This document shows positions 17,502-23,880 of a DNA stretch of 54,118 nucleotides, piece after piece. A program made the position numbers and the translations under genes. Position 1 is the stretch's first letter. Each line of letters starts with the position of its first letter. The notes beneath the pieces are model-generated. The model saw nothing but the letters and a program-made list of their open reading frames with translations. It did not search any database and was not told where the DNA came from. Origin of the DNA: a virus; IMG/VR virus record IMGVR_UViG_3300046170_000018, positions 1-54,118 of that record. One strand, written 5' to 3'.

Positions 17502-18328
17502 GCCGCTGCCATCTCCTTAAACTGTGCGCTTTCAATCCAACCAGCCACATCAATCTCACGCTTGAACATTGAGATAGCTCGTGTGTCCTTGCCTGTATTA
17601 CGTAAGGCAAAGCCATTACGCTCATCAGCATAGGATGCATAGTTGGTGAAGGCTGAGTACAATGCCCACAGATTACGTCCACGTACACCAGCTTCCTGAC
17701 TGTACAAACTATACATCTTCTCTGACTTACTGTCAGACTTTAATATACCTTCAAGCATAGCCTTAACATCCACATGGGCAAGGCTAGTGTTAGCCCAGCG
17801 TTGCATCTGTTCTGCCTGTGCAGTGAAGTCCTGTTGTGACTTGTGCAGTTCAGTGATGAACCTGTCGAGGCTGAAGTTGGATGTGTTCTTACGCATCACC
17901 TTACTGTGATCGCCTGTGATCTGCCCATTGAGACAGAAGAAGTCGATAGCACCAAAGATGGTGGTGTTGGAACACGTACCGTTGACACCATGCAAAGCAA
18001 TGATCCGCTTCATCAGGGTAGTCTCGTGCTTGTCGGTGGTGATCTTAGCCTGTACATTAGGCAGGGTCACATCCATCATAGCCCAGCCAGACTTGTGTGC
18101 GCTACGCCAGTACACATGTGCATCTTTCATGTCATGCTCAGACAGGGTTTCTGTCGTAGTCTGCATGACGTTAGTAAAAAAGTCAGTGTGTGATGCACAT
18201 GTGAAGCCATTGCCTACGATGCCAATGTAGTCACCTGTAGTGCCATTGATGACATACTTCTTGTCGTCAACTTTAGTTGGCTCAAACTCAACATTAAAGT
18301 CGAGGTGGTCTGGAATATATTCTAGCAT
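17498..18328 (-). CDS. DUF932-like protein
   Basis: A 276-residue protein with features of the DUF932 family found in phages and plasmids: GIVGNGFTCASHTDFF near residue 35, a central SNTTIFGAIDFFCLNGQ segment, and a C-terminal LWALYSAFTNYASYADERNG with RNTGKDTRA. The family often lies beside anti-restriction or single-strand-binding genes in mobile DNA. Its action is not known. GGAG stands 7 bases before the ATG. The last codons overlap the downstream gene by 4 bases. Confidence 0.8.
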   Translation of the reverse strand: MLEYIPDHLDFNVEFEPTKVDDKKYVINGTTGDYIGIVGNGFTCASHTDFFTNVMQTTTETLSEHDMKDAHVYWRSAHKSGWAMMDVTLPNVQAKITTDKHETTLMKRIIALHGVNGTCSNTTIFGAIDFFCLNGQITGDHSKVMRKNTSNFSLDRFITELHKSQQDFTAQAEQMQRWANTSLAHVDVKAMLEGILKSDSKSEKMYSLYSQEAGVRGRNLWALYSAFTNYASYADERNGFALRNTGKDTRAISMFKREIDVAGWIESAQFKEMAAA

Positions 18329-18340
18329 GTTAGTTCTCCT

Positions 18341-18394
18341 TTATAGTATCAATAGTATTAGTGGTAGGAAAGTAATCCATAATAGTAAGTCCAT
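18341..18394 (-). CDS. 17-residue hydrophobic micropeptide
   Basis: ATG at 18394 opens a frame for MDLLLWITFLPLILLIL and stops at 18341. AAGGAG lies 7 bases before the ATG, a near-ideal ribosome site, and another (AAAGGAG) follows for the DUF932-like gene. The peptide is almost wholly Leu, Ile and aromatic and could span a membrane. It is far too short for gene callers. It could also be a leader peptide controlling the next gene. Confidence 0.45.
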   Translation of the reverse strand: MDLLLWITFLPLILLIL

Positions 18395-18420
18395 AGTTAT
18401 ACTCCTTATTGTATAAGATG

Positions 18421-18591
18421 TCAACAGTCTTCCAACTCCTTCTGGAACTCAGTCCATGCGGCTTGGAATACCTCGTTAAAACTGTGGTAGTTGGCATCCT
18501 CAAAGGCAGCAGACGCTACCTCAAATATATCCTGCCCACTCCACTTGACTGCTTGTGATAACTGTATCCCTTTGATTTCATTATCAGTCAT
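18421..18591 (-). CDS. 56-residue acidic protein of unknown function
   Basis: The frame from ATG 18591 to TGA 18421 encodes a helical, acidic protein beginning MTDNEIKGIQLSQAVKW, with an Ala/Phe-rich middle. The start context is GGAGAATAGACAATG, a variant of the leader used by the neighbouring small genes. The ATG overlaps the stop of the upstream gene. It lies in the cluster of small early-type genes. Confidence 0.55.
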   Translation of the reverse strand: MTDNEIKGIQLSQAVKWSGQDIFEVASAAFEDANYHSFNEVFQAAWTEFQKELEDC

Positions 18592-19121
18592 TGTCTATTC
18601 TCCTTCATCCAATCGGGCATATCTCTGCCCTTGTTGTATCTAGCGAAACTCATCTTGTCTACTTTGTAGAACGCACGATAGGCTACGATAGGCCAATCCT
18701 CATCTGTCTTGCAGTCATCGTGTCCACTAAAGCATTGTGGGTGTGGTGTCATAAAGTTAGATACGTCAGGTATATATTGTTCTGCTTCAACTAGCGCATC
18801 AAAGTGACGCATAGACTTGTGACCTGTATTCACTGTGCGGTCATTGCGTATTGGGTAACGCCACATATACTCATCATTCATAGCCTTCATAAGACGTACA
18901 GCAAACCTATAGTTGATGCGTGTCTCTCTAGCCCATATAGTACATGGGTGGTTGGTGTAGGCTATCTTGTATAAGCCAGCTTCCTCTGCAAACTCAGGTG
19001 CATGGATACGCACGGCAGTGTTTAGCATCTGCGCTTCTTCCAATACCATCTTGCATATGTGCTGGTCACATAGCTGCTGGGCAATAGCCTCTGGCGTATT
19101 GTCAATGATAAACCTATTCAT
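18588..19121 (-). CDS. conserved phage protein with NHPC and WARET motifs
   Basis: A 177-residue protein. It begins MNRFIIDNTPEAIAQQLCDQ and continues with HICKMVLEEAQMLNTA, a Tyr-x(5)-NHPCTIWARET block and, at the C-terminus, AYRAFY and RDMPDWM. This arrangement recurs in many marine and T4-like phages, usually as a protein of unknown function. The Cys/His placement suggests metal or DNA chemistry but proves nothing. I chose the ATG at 19121, right after the upstream stop, over an upstream in-frame ATG at 19178. Confidence 0.65.
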   Translation of the reverse strand: MNRFIIDNTPEAIAQQLCDQHICKMVLEEAQMLNTAVRIHAPEFAEEAGLYKIAYTNHPCTIWARETRINYRFAVRLMKAMNDEYMWRYPIRNDRTVNTGHKSMRHFDALVEAEQYIPDVSNFMTPHPQCFSGHDDCKTDEDWPIVAYRAFYKVDKMSFARYNKGRDMPDWMKENRQ

Positions 19122-19122
19122 A

Positions 19123-19338
19123 TCAAAAATCCTCGACTTTTGTTTCAAACGCATCTTCGGCATATTTGGCCTCTTCAAACTTGGAACGTGTCGTGTAGTA
19201 TGCCATCATCGTAGCAGCCATCTCTGGATAATATTCCCAATCAGGTTTACCACCAGATTCAAATGAATATCCTATCTCTCTGTCAAGTGCTTCCAGTATG
19301 GCGTTGACTTGTTTCTTTGGTAGGTTAAGCGTCATCAT
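19123..19338 (-). CDS. 71-residue unknown protein
   Basis: It starts at ATG 19338 in the leader GGAGATTGACAATG. The frame extends to a TTG inside that leader, but the spacing favours the ATG. The product starts MMTLNLPKKQVNAILEAL and is helical and acidic. The TGA of the upstream gene lies inside the leader, so translation is probably coupled. No family is recognised. Confidence 0.55.
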   Translation of the reverse strand: MMTLNLPKKQVNAILEALDREIGYSFESGGKPDWEYYPEMAATMMAYYTTRSKFEEAKYAEDAFETKVEDF

Positions 19339-19340
19339 TG

Positions 19341-19574
19341 TCAATCTCCTTCATTCTCATAACACATATTGTCTATCAGATCAATGCGATCCTGATGTTG
19401 AGCCATCTTGTCTAGCTCAGACTGTACCGCTTCCATGATATCCGAATGCTCACCAATGCCAGCCGGATTGTTTAAGTATACAGCTATGTTGGTCTTGTGT
19501 AAGTTTACATTTCCAACAGCGTGTAGTCTCAGTGATGCTAGTAATTTACTAGGCTTTATTAATCTATCAAACAT
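19341..19574 (-). CDS. 77-residue unknown protein
   Basis: Starts at ATG 19574 in the leader GGAGATTGACGATG, a one-base variant of the repeated start context. The product begins MFDRLIKPSKLLASLRL, is basic at the N-terminus, then acidic. Its last codons (GAA GGA GAT TGA) form the ribosome site of the next gene. No family is recognised. Confidence 0.55.
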   Translation of the reverse strand: MFDRLIKPSKLLASLRLHAVGNVNLHKTNIAVYLNNPAGIGEHSDIMEAVQSELDKMAQHQDRIDLIDNMCYENEGD

Positions 19575-19758
19575 CGTCAATCTCCCATAGTTCGTCTACT
19601 TCTATGCCATCACAGACATATGAGTAGTCATAGTTAGGTATCTCAAACAGTTTTACACTGCCATCCTCATTGCGAATGTAATCATCCGCATCGTCATCCC
19701 ATACAGCTACAGGCATATCCCATACCAATACGCTATATGATTTATCTGGGTCAAACAT
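19567..19758 (-). CDS. 63-residue acidic unknown protein
   Basis: Starts at ATG 19758 in the leader GGAGATTGACAATG. The product begins MFDPDKSYSVLVWDMPVAVW and is strongly acidic (runs of Asp), with beta-strand-like alternation. Its end overlaps the next gene by 8 bases. Acidic beta proteins of this size among early genes can be DNA mimics, but there is no direct evidence. Confidence 0.55.
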   Translation of the reverse strand: MFDPDKSYSVLVWDMPVAVWDDDADDYIRNEDGSVKLFEIPNYDYSYVCDGIEVDELWEIDDV

Positions 19759-19770
19759 TGTCAATCTCCA

Positions 19771-19929
19771 TTACCGTTCCACAGGGTAGAATACTTCTAC
19801 CATGCTATCACACTTAGGGCAAGTCAGTATCGTGACCATACTAAACTCATCACCACGATGTTCATCAGGGTTGATGTCATAGTCTACGTTCCAGATTAGT
19901 TCTGTATCTTTACAGTGCCAACAGTTCAT
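19771..19929 (-). CDS. 52-residue zinc-ribbon protein
   Basis: A short frame from ATG 19929 to TAA 19771. The product has CWHC at residues 3-6 and CPKC near residue 38, the two knuckles of a zinc ribbon separated by an acidic beta-rich stretch. It may bind nucleic acid or a protein such as host RNA polymerase, by analogy with other phage zinc ribbons. That is inference. It overlaps the downstream leader region closely. Confidence 0.6.
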   Translation of the reverse strand: MNCWHCKDTELIWNVDYDINPDEHRGDEFSMVTILTCPKCDSMVEVFYPVER

Positions 19930-19930
19930 G

Positions 19931-20071
19931 TCATTTCTCCTTCAATGCATCTATTACTAGATAGATAAGTATAGCTGTACCAATAGCCAGATACCCAATG
20001 ATGAACAAATCATCTATGCCCACATCAGGCATCTGGTTTTGTAGGCACAGGATTGTGTTACAGTCAAGCAA
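19931..20071 (-). CDS. 46-residue single-span membrane protein, TTG start
   Basis: The only fitting start is a TTG at 20071 in GGAGAATTGACATTG, the same leader as the neighbouring genes with TTG in the place of ATG. The product has a short polar N-terminus with two Cys, then one hydrophobic span (LFIIGYLAIGTAILIYLVI) and a KEK tail, so it is probably an inner membrane peptide with its tail in the cytoplasm. Its stop lies 2 bases before the zinc-ribbon ATG. Confidence 0.5.
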   Translation of the reverse strand: MLDCNTILCLQNQMPDVGIDDLFIIGYLAIGTAILIYLVIDALKEK

Positions 20072-20077
20072 TGTCAA

Positions 20078-20341
20078 TTCTCCACTGCATAAATTAATAG
20101 GGTAGGCAGTTTAACCACTTGCCTAGGTGTCTTCACACCAAAAGGTGAGGGGGTTGCACACTGACCATTTACACGAATTATTCTTCCACCCCTAAGTCAC
20201 GAGACCCTGTATTTATACTGTTAGGCCTTCAGTTCGCATGTCTAGGCAGTTTTCTATTGGCCTTTATCGCCGTGAAACTTCACCTAGTCACGCTTCCCTA
20301 GCTAGTCCTTCTTATTCAGACTGTCACTATGCTAGAGCATA
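20078..20341. other. non-coding gap with alternative hairpins and a repeated 10-mer
   Basis: No gene is visible. Plus strand 20128-20150 contains GGTGT-CTTC-ACACC and then CACC-AAAA-GGTG, which share the ACACC arm and cannot form together. TAGGCAGTTT occurs at about 20103 and 20263. GGCA-N11-TGCC flanks the first copy. The gap separates two groups of leftward small genes and could hold a promoter, an RNA switch or a small RNA. I could not fold it into a tRNA. Confidence 0.4.
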
Positions 20342-20521
20342 TTACGCAGTTTCAAACTCTTTGACAAACTCAAGTTCAATATGCTTGTCAGGATACAATG
20401 CTTGTGCCATGTCGAGTGCATGTTCTACCGCATGGTTCCAGATAGGTTGCTCCAAGGGCTGTGGGTGTACATTGTACACACCACTAACGCCATCCATTTT
20501 AATGCCAACTTCCCAATACAT
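20342..20521 (-). CDS. 59-residue unknown protein
   Basis: The frame from ATG 20521 to TAA 20342 starts 2 bases after the stop of the upstream gene. The product begins MYWEVGIKMDGVSGVYNV and ends with an acidic helix. Tight spacing supports it. No family is recognised. Confidence 0.5.
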   Translation of the reverse strand: MYWEVGIKMDGVSGVYNVHPQPLEQPIWNHAVEHALDMAQALYPDKHIELEFVKEFETA

Positions 20522-20522
20522 A

Positions 20523-20912
20523 TTATGCTACCTTCCTAATTGCTTTGCGGCCTTGCTTATTACGAGCAAGTTCACGCAGATTACTTACAGTAAACCCACC
20601 AATCTTGATGGAGACTACCTCATCACGGCTCTTACGCCGCACTGCTGCACCTAGTTCCTTGTGCATGCGGTCAAGAAAGATGCCAGCAATTGCCTCTGTC
20701 GTGTACTGTAAGTACCCGCCGCAGTCTTCCTTTGCATGCCGTGCAGCTTGCAGTGCAAGGTCATAGAACTTGTAACGACCAAGCTTCACGCCATGATACT
20801 CAGCATACAAGGCTTCTACTTTAGCAAGCTTTGCTTCTACTTGTGGTGATGCAAGCACTTGTCCTGTCTTGCCTGTTGAACGCTGGTGAAATGTTACAGT
20901 CTTTATAGCCAT
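20523..20912 (-). CDS. 129-residue basic unknown protein
   Basis: Begins MAIKTVTFHQRSTGKTGQVL and is basic, with long helices and a C-terminus like a nucleic-acid-binding tail (ELARNKQGRKAIRKVA). AAAGGAG lies 8 bases before the ATG. The palindrome at 20957-20972 lies about 45 bases upstream of the start, inside the end of the preceding gene. No domain is recognised. DNA or RNA binding is only a guess from charge. Confidence 0.55.
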   Translation of the reverse strand: MAIKTVTFHQRSTGKTGQVLASPQVEAKLAKVEALYAEYHGVKLGRYKFYDLALQAARHAKEDCGGYLQYTTEAIAGIFLDRMHKELGAAVRRKSRDEVVSIKIGGFTVSNLRELARNKQGRKAIRKVA

Positions 20913-20925
20913 GATATAATCTCCT

Positions 20926-21177
20926 TTAGTTGGTTAGTGTGTTAGTAGTTGAGGTTAGTCCAACATTGGACTTGATATGTCTTATGACATACTTGGCACG
21001 ATTGATAAACCACCGTGCTTGTTTTTGGTCATATGACATAACATGTTGTGCATCAGATAGGATAGACATAGCCAACATGCAAGGCATATCTTCGTGCAGC
21101 ATATCTTCCATGTCTAGTGGTGTGCAACCATACAAGTCTAAATACCTGCCATAAATTTCAGCATCATCATTACCCAT
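20926..21177 (-). CDS. 83-residue unknown protein ending in the palindrome
   Basis: Begins MGNDDAEIYGRYLDLYG, is acidic with several Met, then basic. The C-terminal Lys-Ser-Asn-Val-Gly-Leu is encoded by the repeated 16-bp palindrome (20957-20972). The same six residues occur where the palindrome falls inside another gene at 23285, so the element appears to have been inserted in frame. No family is recognised. Confidence 0.55.
   Translation of the reverse strand: MGNDDAEIYGRYLDLYGCTPLDMEDMLHEDMPCMLAMSILSDAQHVMSYDQKQARWFINRAKYVIRHIKSNVGLTSTTNTLTN
20957..20972. repeat. 16-bp inverted repeat AGTCCAACATTGGACT, copy 1
   Basis: Seven-base arms around a central CA, within the 3' end of the 83-residue gene and 45 bases before the next leftward start. 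Identical to four other copies and in the same orientation. Confidence 0.85.
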
Positions 21178-21301
21178 AGATTTTCTCCTGAATCATGTGT
21201 TTAGTGCGAACCTGTGCTTTACGGGTACGCTTCCAGTCATCACGCTTTGCTTTGCGGGGTTTCACTTTCAGTGACTTCATTTTCTCTACTTTGATTTGCA
21301 T
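21170..21301 (-). CDS. 43-residue very basic protein
   Basis: The frame from ATG 21301 to TAA 21170 encodes MQIKVEKMKSLKVKPRKAKR followed by a further Lys/Arg-rich helix. About 40 percent of residues are Lys or Arg, as in small nucleic-acid-binding phage proteins. It overlaps the gene upstream by about 60 bases and the one downstream by 8. Expression is plausible but not certain. Confidence 0.45.
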   Translation of the reverse strand: MQIKVEKMKSLKVKPRKAKRDDWKRTRKAQVRTKHMIQEKIYG

Positions 21302-21410
21302 TGTGTTTATCTTTCTTTCTGTTGTATTTGGTTTTGTCTGGCACTGCTTGTGTCCTGCGGCGTGACTGTGCCACTGCCTTCGCTACAGGGTTGATAGGTT
21401 TGATACGCAT
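21240..21410 (-). CDS. 56-residue basic protein
   Basis: Starts at ATG 21410 in GGAGCATTGACAATG, another copy of the repeated leader. The first 36 residues (MRIKPINPVAKAVAQSRRRT, then a Lys-rich stretch) resemble a short basic protein seen in other marine phages that ends soon after NRKKD. Here the frame runs about 20 codons further into the next gene, so the end may be shifted by an indel. Confidence 0.45.
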   Translation of the reverse strand: MRIKPINPVAKAVAQSRRRTQAVPDKTKYNRKKDKHNANQSRENEVTESETPQSKA

Positions 21411-21421
21411 TGTCAATGCTC

Positions 21422-21511
21422 CTATGAAAGTGCGTACTGAATAATGTCTACAACTTGTGTGATAGCTAACACAAGAATAATGATATGACCTAAGTGAATT
21501 TTCTCATACAT
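21422..21511 (-). CDS. 29-residue membrane micropeptide
   Basis: The frame from ATG 21511 to TAG 21422 encodes a peptide whose middle, HIIILVLAITQVVDII, is hydrophobic enough for a membrane span. CGGAGATTT precedes the ATG by 4 bases, and the 16-bp palindrome lies just upstream of that ribosome site (21526-21541). Its control by the palindrome seems likely. Confidence 0.45.
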   Translation of the reverse strand: MYEKIHLGHIIILVLAITQVVDIIQYALS

Positions 21512-21525
21512 ATTAAATCTCCGTT

Positions 21526-21541
21526 AGTCCAACATTGGACT
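21526..21541. repeat. AGTCCAACATTGGACT, copy 2, operator-like position
   Basis: Intergenic. On the minus strand it follows a TATACT box by 6 bases and precedes the ribosome site of the 29-residue peptide by about 3 bases, where bound protein or an mRNA hairpin would block expression. An AT-rich hairpin, AAGTAA-N5-TTACTT, lies upstream at 21556-21572. Confidence 0.8.
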
Positions 21542-21618
21542 TGTCTAGTATATCTAAGTAAATATATTACTTTCACTAAAGTATCAAGTAATATTTTACA
21601 TAAGATATACATAAGAGG

Positions 21619-22254
21619 TTAAGCGATACCATGCAGCTTTCGCCATGTAACCCATGTAATCGCCTGCAATTCATATGCTTTCAGCTTACGACCATTGACA
21701 CGGCAACGACTAGCAGCTTGGCGATAGGCATCTTGCAGATTGCGATACTCGACAATGCCAATATTGGTTTTGTTATCGGTCAGATTGACACGCTCATTGT
21801 ATGCAATGTTTCGGGCATGTCCATCTACGGTACAGGTATCATCACCCATGATGTTCTCATAGAAACAGACAATCTTCTTGCCATTAAGAATAGTCTTAAT
21901 GCTGTCATGGCTTGGTCTAATCTGCCCTAGTATCTGCCATGCCTTGTCTCGCATAGCATTGTAGGTGCAGACAGATACACTATCTACGCTACGACCATTG
22001 ACAAACGCATCAATCAAATCACGGGCATTTGTCACATTGGTAGACCAACGATTGTTAGGTGACAATGCCGCCACAACGCCAGCGGCAACATGAATAGAGA
22101 TGCCATAGGATTTGTATTGCTCCGCAAGTTGGCGGCACTCCTCGTATGCTTCGGCATACCATGCAATGCCATGTGCCACATCTTCAGGCTTTGCCTTGCG
22201 GCGCATAGCGATAATGTTTTTGATAGCGATTTGCATATTAAATTCGGTTTTCAT
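21619..22254 (-). CDS. conserved phage protein, possibly HhH glycosylase-like
   Basis: A 211-residue basic protein. Conserved-looking blocks are AAGVVAALSPNNRW, VSVCTYNAMRDKAWQIL, ICFYENIMG-like text, CTVDGHARNIAYN and YELQAITWVTWRKLHG. This pattern is frequent in marine phages. The helical layout with VDGHA followed by a late ITW helix recalls HhH-GPD base-excision glycosylases, but I cannot confirm a helix-hairpin-helix. GGAGTAACACT precedes the ATG at 22254. Confidence 0.55.
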   Translation of the reverse strand: MKTEFNMQIAIKNIIAMRRKAKPEDVAHGIAWYAEAYEECRQLAEQYKSYGISIHVAAGVVAALSPNNRWSTNVTNARDLIDAFVNGRSVDSVSVCTYNAMRDKAWQILGQIRPSHDSIKTILNGKKIVCFYENIMGDDTCTVDGHARNIAYNERVNLTDNKTNIGIVEYRNLQDAYRQAASRCRVNGRKLKAYELQAITWVTWRKLHGIA

Positions 22255-22258
22255 AGTG

Positions 22259-22486
22259 TTACTCCGTAAAAGGTGGTTCCATAGGGAACGTGGTTACAAT
22301 TTCAAAGTCATCAGTCATCCAGCGTATATCACTAGTCTGGACGGATTGCAAGCGCATTGAGCCACTAGGCCATGCTGGTGTCCTGTCAGGCAAAGGTATC
22401 ACCTGCCACAACTCACCATGCTCATTGACACGATTCTTGCCATGGCGGGTCTTACCCTGCAAGATAACGATTTTTCCTGTTTGCAT
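22259..22486 (-). CDS. 75-residue unknown protein
   Basis: Starts at ATG 22486 with GGAG 6 bases upstream. The product begins MQTGKIVILQGKTRHGKNRV, with beta-strand-like segments and a Trp-rich middle, and ends FPMEPPFTE. It overlaps the upstream Cys-rich gene by 35 bases. It may be a small beta-barrel protein; no family is recognised. Confidence 0.55.
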   Translation of the reverse strand: MQTGKIVILQGKTRHGKNRVNEHGELWQVIPLPDRTPAWPSGSMRLQSVQTSDIRWMTDDFEIVTTFPMEPPFTE

Positions 22487-22757
22487 TTTGTTTCTCCACT
22501 TCGTGAATACAAGCCTGCAAATACCCCCAATGCCTTGGGCAATCAGGTGGATCACCCTCAAATGACATGACAGATGCTTCAGCATCATAGATGTTATAGT
22601 CAATGTCAAGCCTTGCTTGCTGATAGCCTTCATCATATTCAGCATAGTAAAAGGTTTCAGCATGACAAAAACCACAATAGTAATCATCCGAACTGTTCAC
22701 ATAGAACAGGTCAATATGAGTGTACGGTGTGTCACAACAAGCACATTTTCTAGCCAT
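22452..22757 (-). CDS. Cys-rich zinc-finger-like protein
   Basis: A 101-residue protein starting MARKCACCDTPY. CACC near the start and CGFC near residue 29 make a likely zinc knuckle pair. The rest is acidic with many Tyr and Asp (YAEYDEGYQQARLDIDYNIY) and another Cys-Pro. The start is ATG 22757 with GGAG 8 bases upstream, and palindrome copy 3 lies just before that ribosome site. A regulator or adaptor is possible. Confidence 0.55.
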   Translation of the reverse strand: MARKCACCDTPYTHIDLFYVNSSDDYYCGFCHAETFYYAEYDEGYQQARLDIDYNIYDAEASVMSFEGDPPDCPRHWGYLQACIHEVEKQNANRKNRYLAG

Positions 22758-22778
22758 ATTCAAATCTCCGATTTGTTA

Positions 22779-22794
22779 AGTCCAACATTGGACT
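22779..22794. repeat. AGTCCAACATTGGACT, copy 3, operator-like position
   Basis: Intergenic, before the Cys-rich gene. On the minus strand it begins 10 bases after a TATACA box and ends 9 bases before GGAG. The arrangement (AT-rich hairpin, TATAC box, palindrome, CGGAGATTT, start) is the same as at copy 2, which suggests a duplicated control unit. Confidence 0.8.
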
Positions 22795-22813
22795 AGGTTA
22801 GTAGTGTATATAA

Positions 22814-22849
22814 GTAATAACACTATCACTAATGTTCTAGTGTTATTAC
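22814..22849. promoter_or_regulatory. 12-bp perfect hairpin upstream of the copy 3 control unit
   Basis: GTAATAACACTA (22814-22825) and TAGTGTTATTAC (22838-22849) are perfect complements with a 12-base loop. It starts 10 bases after the stop of the upstream leftward gene (22860). It could terminate that transcript or bind a dimeric regulator. A related shorter hairpin stands at the same place near copy 2. Confidence 0.6.
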
Positions 22850-22859
22850 GTTATTCACA

Positions 22860-23078
22860 CTAAAGCAAGCTGTCAAGTATTGCCAAGGCATCAGCCTTGT
22901 CTTTTTCCTTGCGATAGGTATCCAGCATAGCATCCGCTTGACCTGTCACATAAACCCGAAACTCAGGCCGTGTCTCAGGCTCATAGCTACGGCTGAAAGC
23001 CAGTGTATCCATAGCTTTCCAACTAGAGCCTACGGCTTTGTGCCGACCCATGTCAATGATTGCACCACGTTTAGCCAT
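22860..23078 (-). CDS. 72-residue unknown protein
   Basis: Starts at ATG 23078 with GGAGTAAATAAC upstream (an in-frame ATG at 23105 has no ribosome site). The product begins MAKRGAIIDMGRHKAVGSSW and ends with a charged helix. CAAGGC-ATCA-GCCTTG near its end is one of many short hairpins in this stretch. No family is recognised. Confidence 0.5.
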   Translation of the reverse strand: MAKRGAIIDMGRHKAVGSSWKAMDTLAFSRSYEPETRPEFRVYVTGQADAMLDTYRKEKDKADALAILDSLL

Positions 23079-23118
23079 GTTATTTACTCCGTAAATTGAG
23101 GGCATCTAGACTGCAGCA

Positions 23119-23721
23119 TTAAGCTGCAGCCTTTGTGTTAGCGGCATCAAGCATCTCAAGTTGCTCTTTCAGAGCCGCAAGGAATGATGCTTTTGAGATG
23201 CCATTCATCTCACAATCAAGCAAAGCTTGCATTGCAATGTCTGAAGCAGACTTTGGATCATTAGCCTTATCAGCTTCGCTGTCTAGTCCAACATTGGACT
23301 TGTCATCAGCCTTCGGCTCTACAGGTGTCTCTGTATCAGCCTTCGGCTTTGGATCAGCCTTTGGCTTCATGGCAGCTTGTAAAGCTGTAAGACTGGTAAA
23401 GCCCTTTTTGCTTTTAGCAATGAAGTCACGACAAGCTGTCTCATTCGCAGCAAACCACATGGCTTCGCTTCTACGGCGTTTGTCGATACCGGCAATGCCA
23501 CAATCTTTCAGCCTTGCTGAAGCGATACGATCACCGCCTTCAGCCTTCAGCTTTAGCATCAGCTTTCCAAGCCGTGTATCAAAGCCATCAGCCTTCGTTG
23601 ACTTGGTGAAACGAGCCTTATCACCTTTGGTGATTTGCTTCCATTCTTTAGCCAAGGCAAAGCCTTCAGCTTCCAGAGTGTTGTTTACAACAGGGACGAT
23701 TTGAGTTGATGAATTTTCCAT
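23119..23721 (-). CDS. Lys/Ala/Asp-rich protein with palindrome-coded linker
   Basis: A 200-residue protein. The N-terminal 110 residues form a basic helical domain (FALAKEWKQITKGDKARFTK, RLGKLMLKLKAEGGDRIASA). Residues about 118-150 are a low-complexity linker of KAD and PK repeats, coded by several short hairpins and by palindrome copy 4 (KSNVGL). A small helical domain follows. First gene of the leftward block after the control region, with AAGGAAG before the ATG, so it may be the earliest expressed and regulatory. No known domain was found. Confidence 0.55.
   Translation of the reverse strand: MENSSTQIVPVVNNTLEAEGFALAKEWKQITKGDKARFTKSTKADGFDTRLGKLMLKLKAEGGDRIASARLKDCGIAGIDKRRRSEAMWFAANETACRDFIAKSKKGFTSLTALQAAMKPKADPKPKADTETPVEPKADDKSNVGLDSEADKANDPKSASDIAMQALLDCEMNGISKASFLAALKEQLEMLDAANTKAAA
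23285..23300. repeat. AGTCCAACATTGGACT, copy 4, inside a coding region
   Basis: Lies in the linker of the 200-residue protein and is read as Lys-Ser-Asn-Val-Gly-Leu, the same frame as copy 1. It is surrounded by AGCC-TTC-GGCT and AGCC-TTT-GGCT hairpins at 23308, 23338 and 23356. Confidence 0.85.
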
Positions 23722-23880
23722 TTCGGCTTCCTTTATACTATCTTTAGGTTTTATAGGGAGATATCCCCTTTCACTACGTTCAAGGGGTATATCCCGTAAA
23801 ACCGTAAGAAGATAGATATAAGTTTGAGGTTGAAGCCTCGCCTGCGATCCTCTGCGCCTGCCGTTTCGCCTGCGGTTGCA

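Noticed and set aside
20090-20341. tRNA gene in the 20.1-20.3 kb gap
   Set aside because: I could not form a cloverleaf, and there is no TTCGA-type T loop or CCA-adjacent acceptor stem.
19336-21420. TTGACA in the repeated leader as a -35 promoter box
   Set aside because: No TATAAT-like box lies 16-18 bases downstream in the copies I checked; the fixed distance to GGAG and the start codon favours a translation signal.
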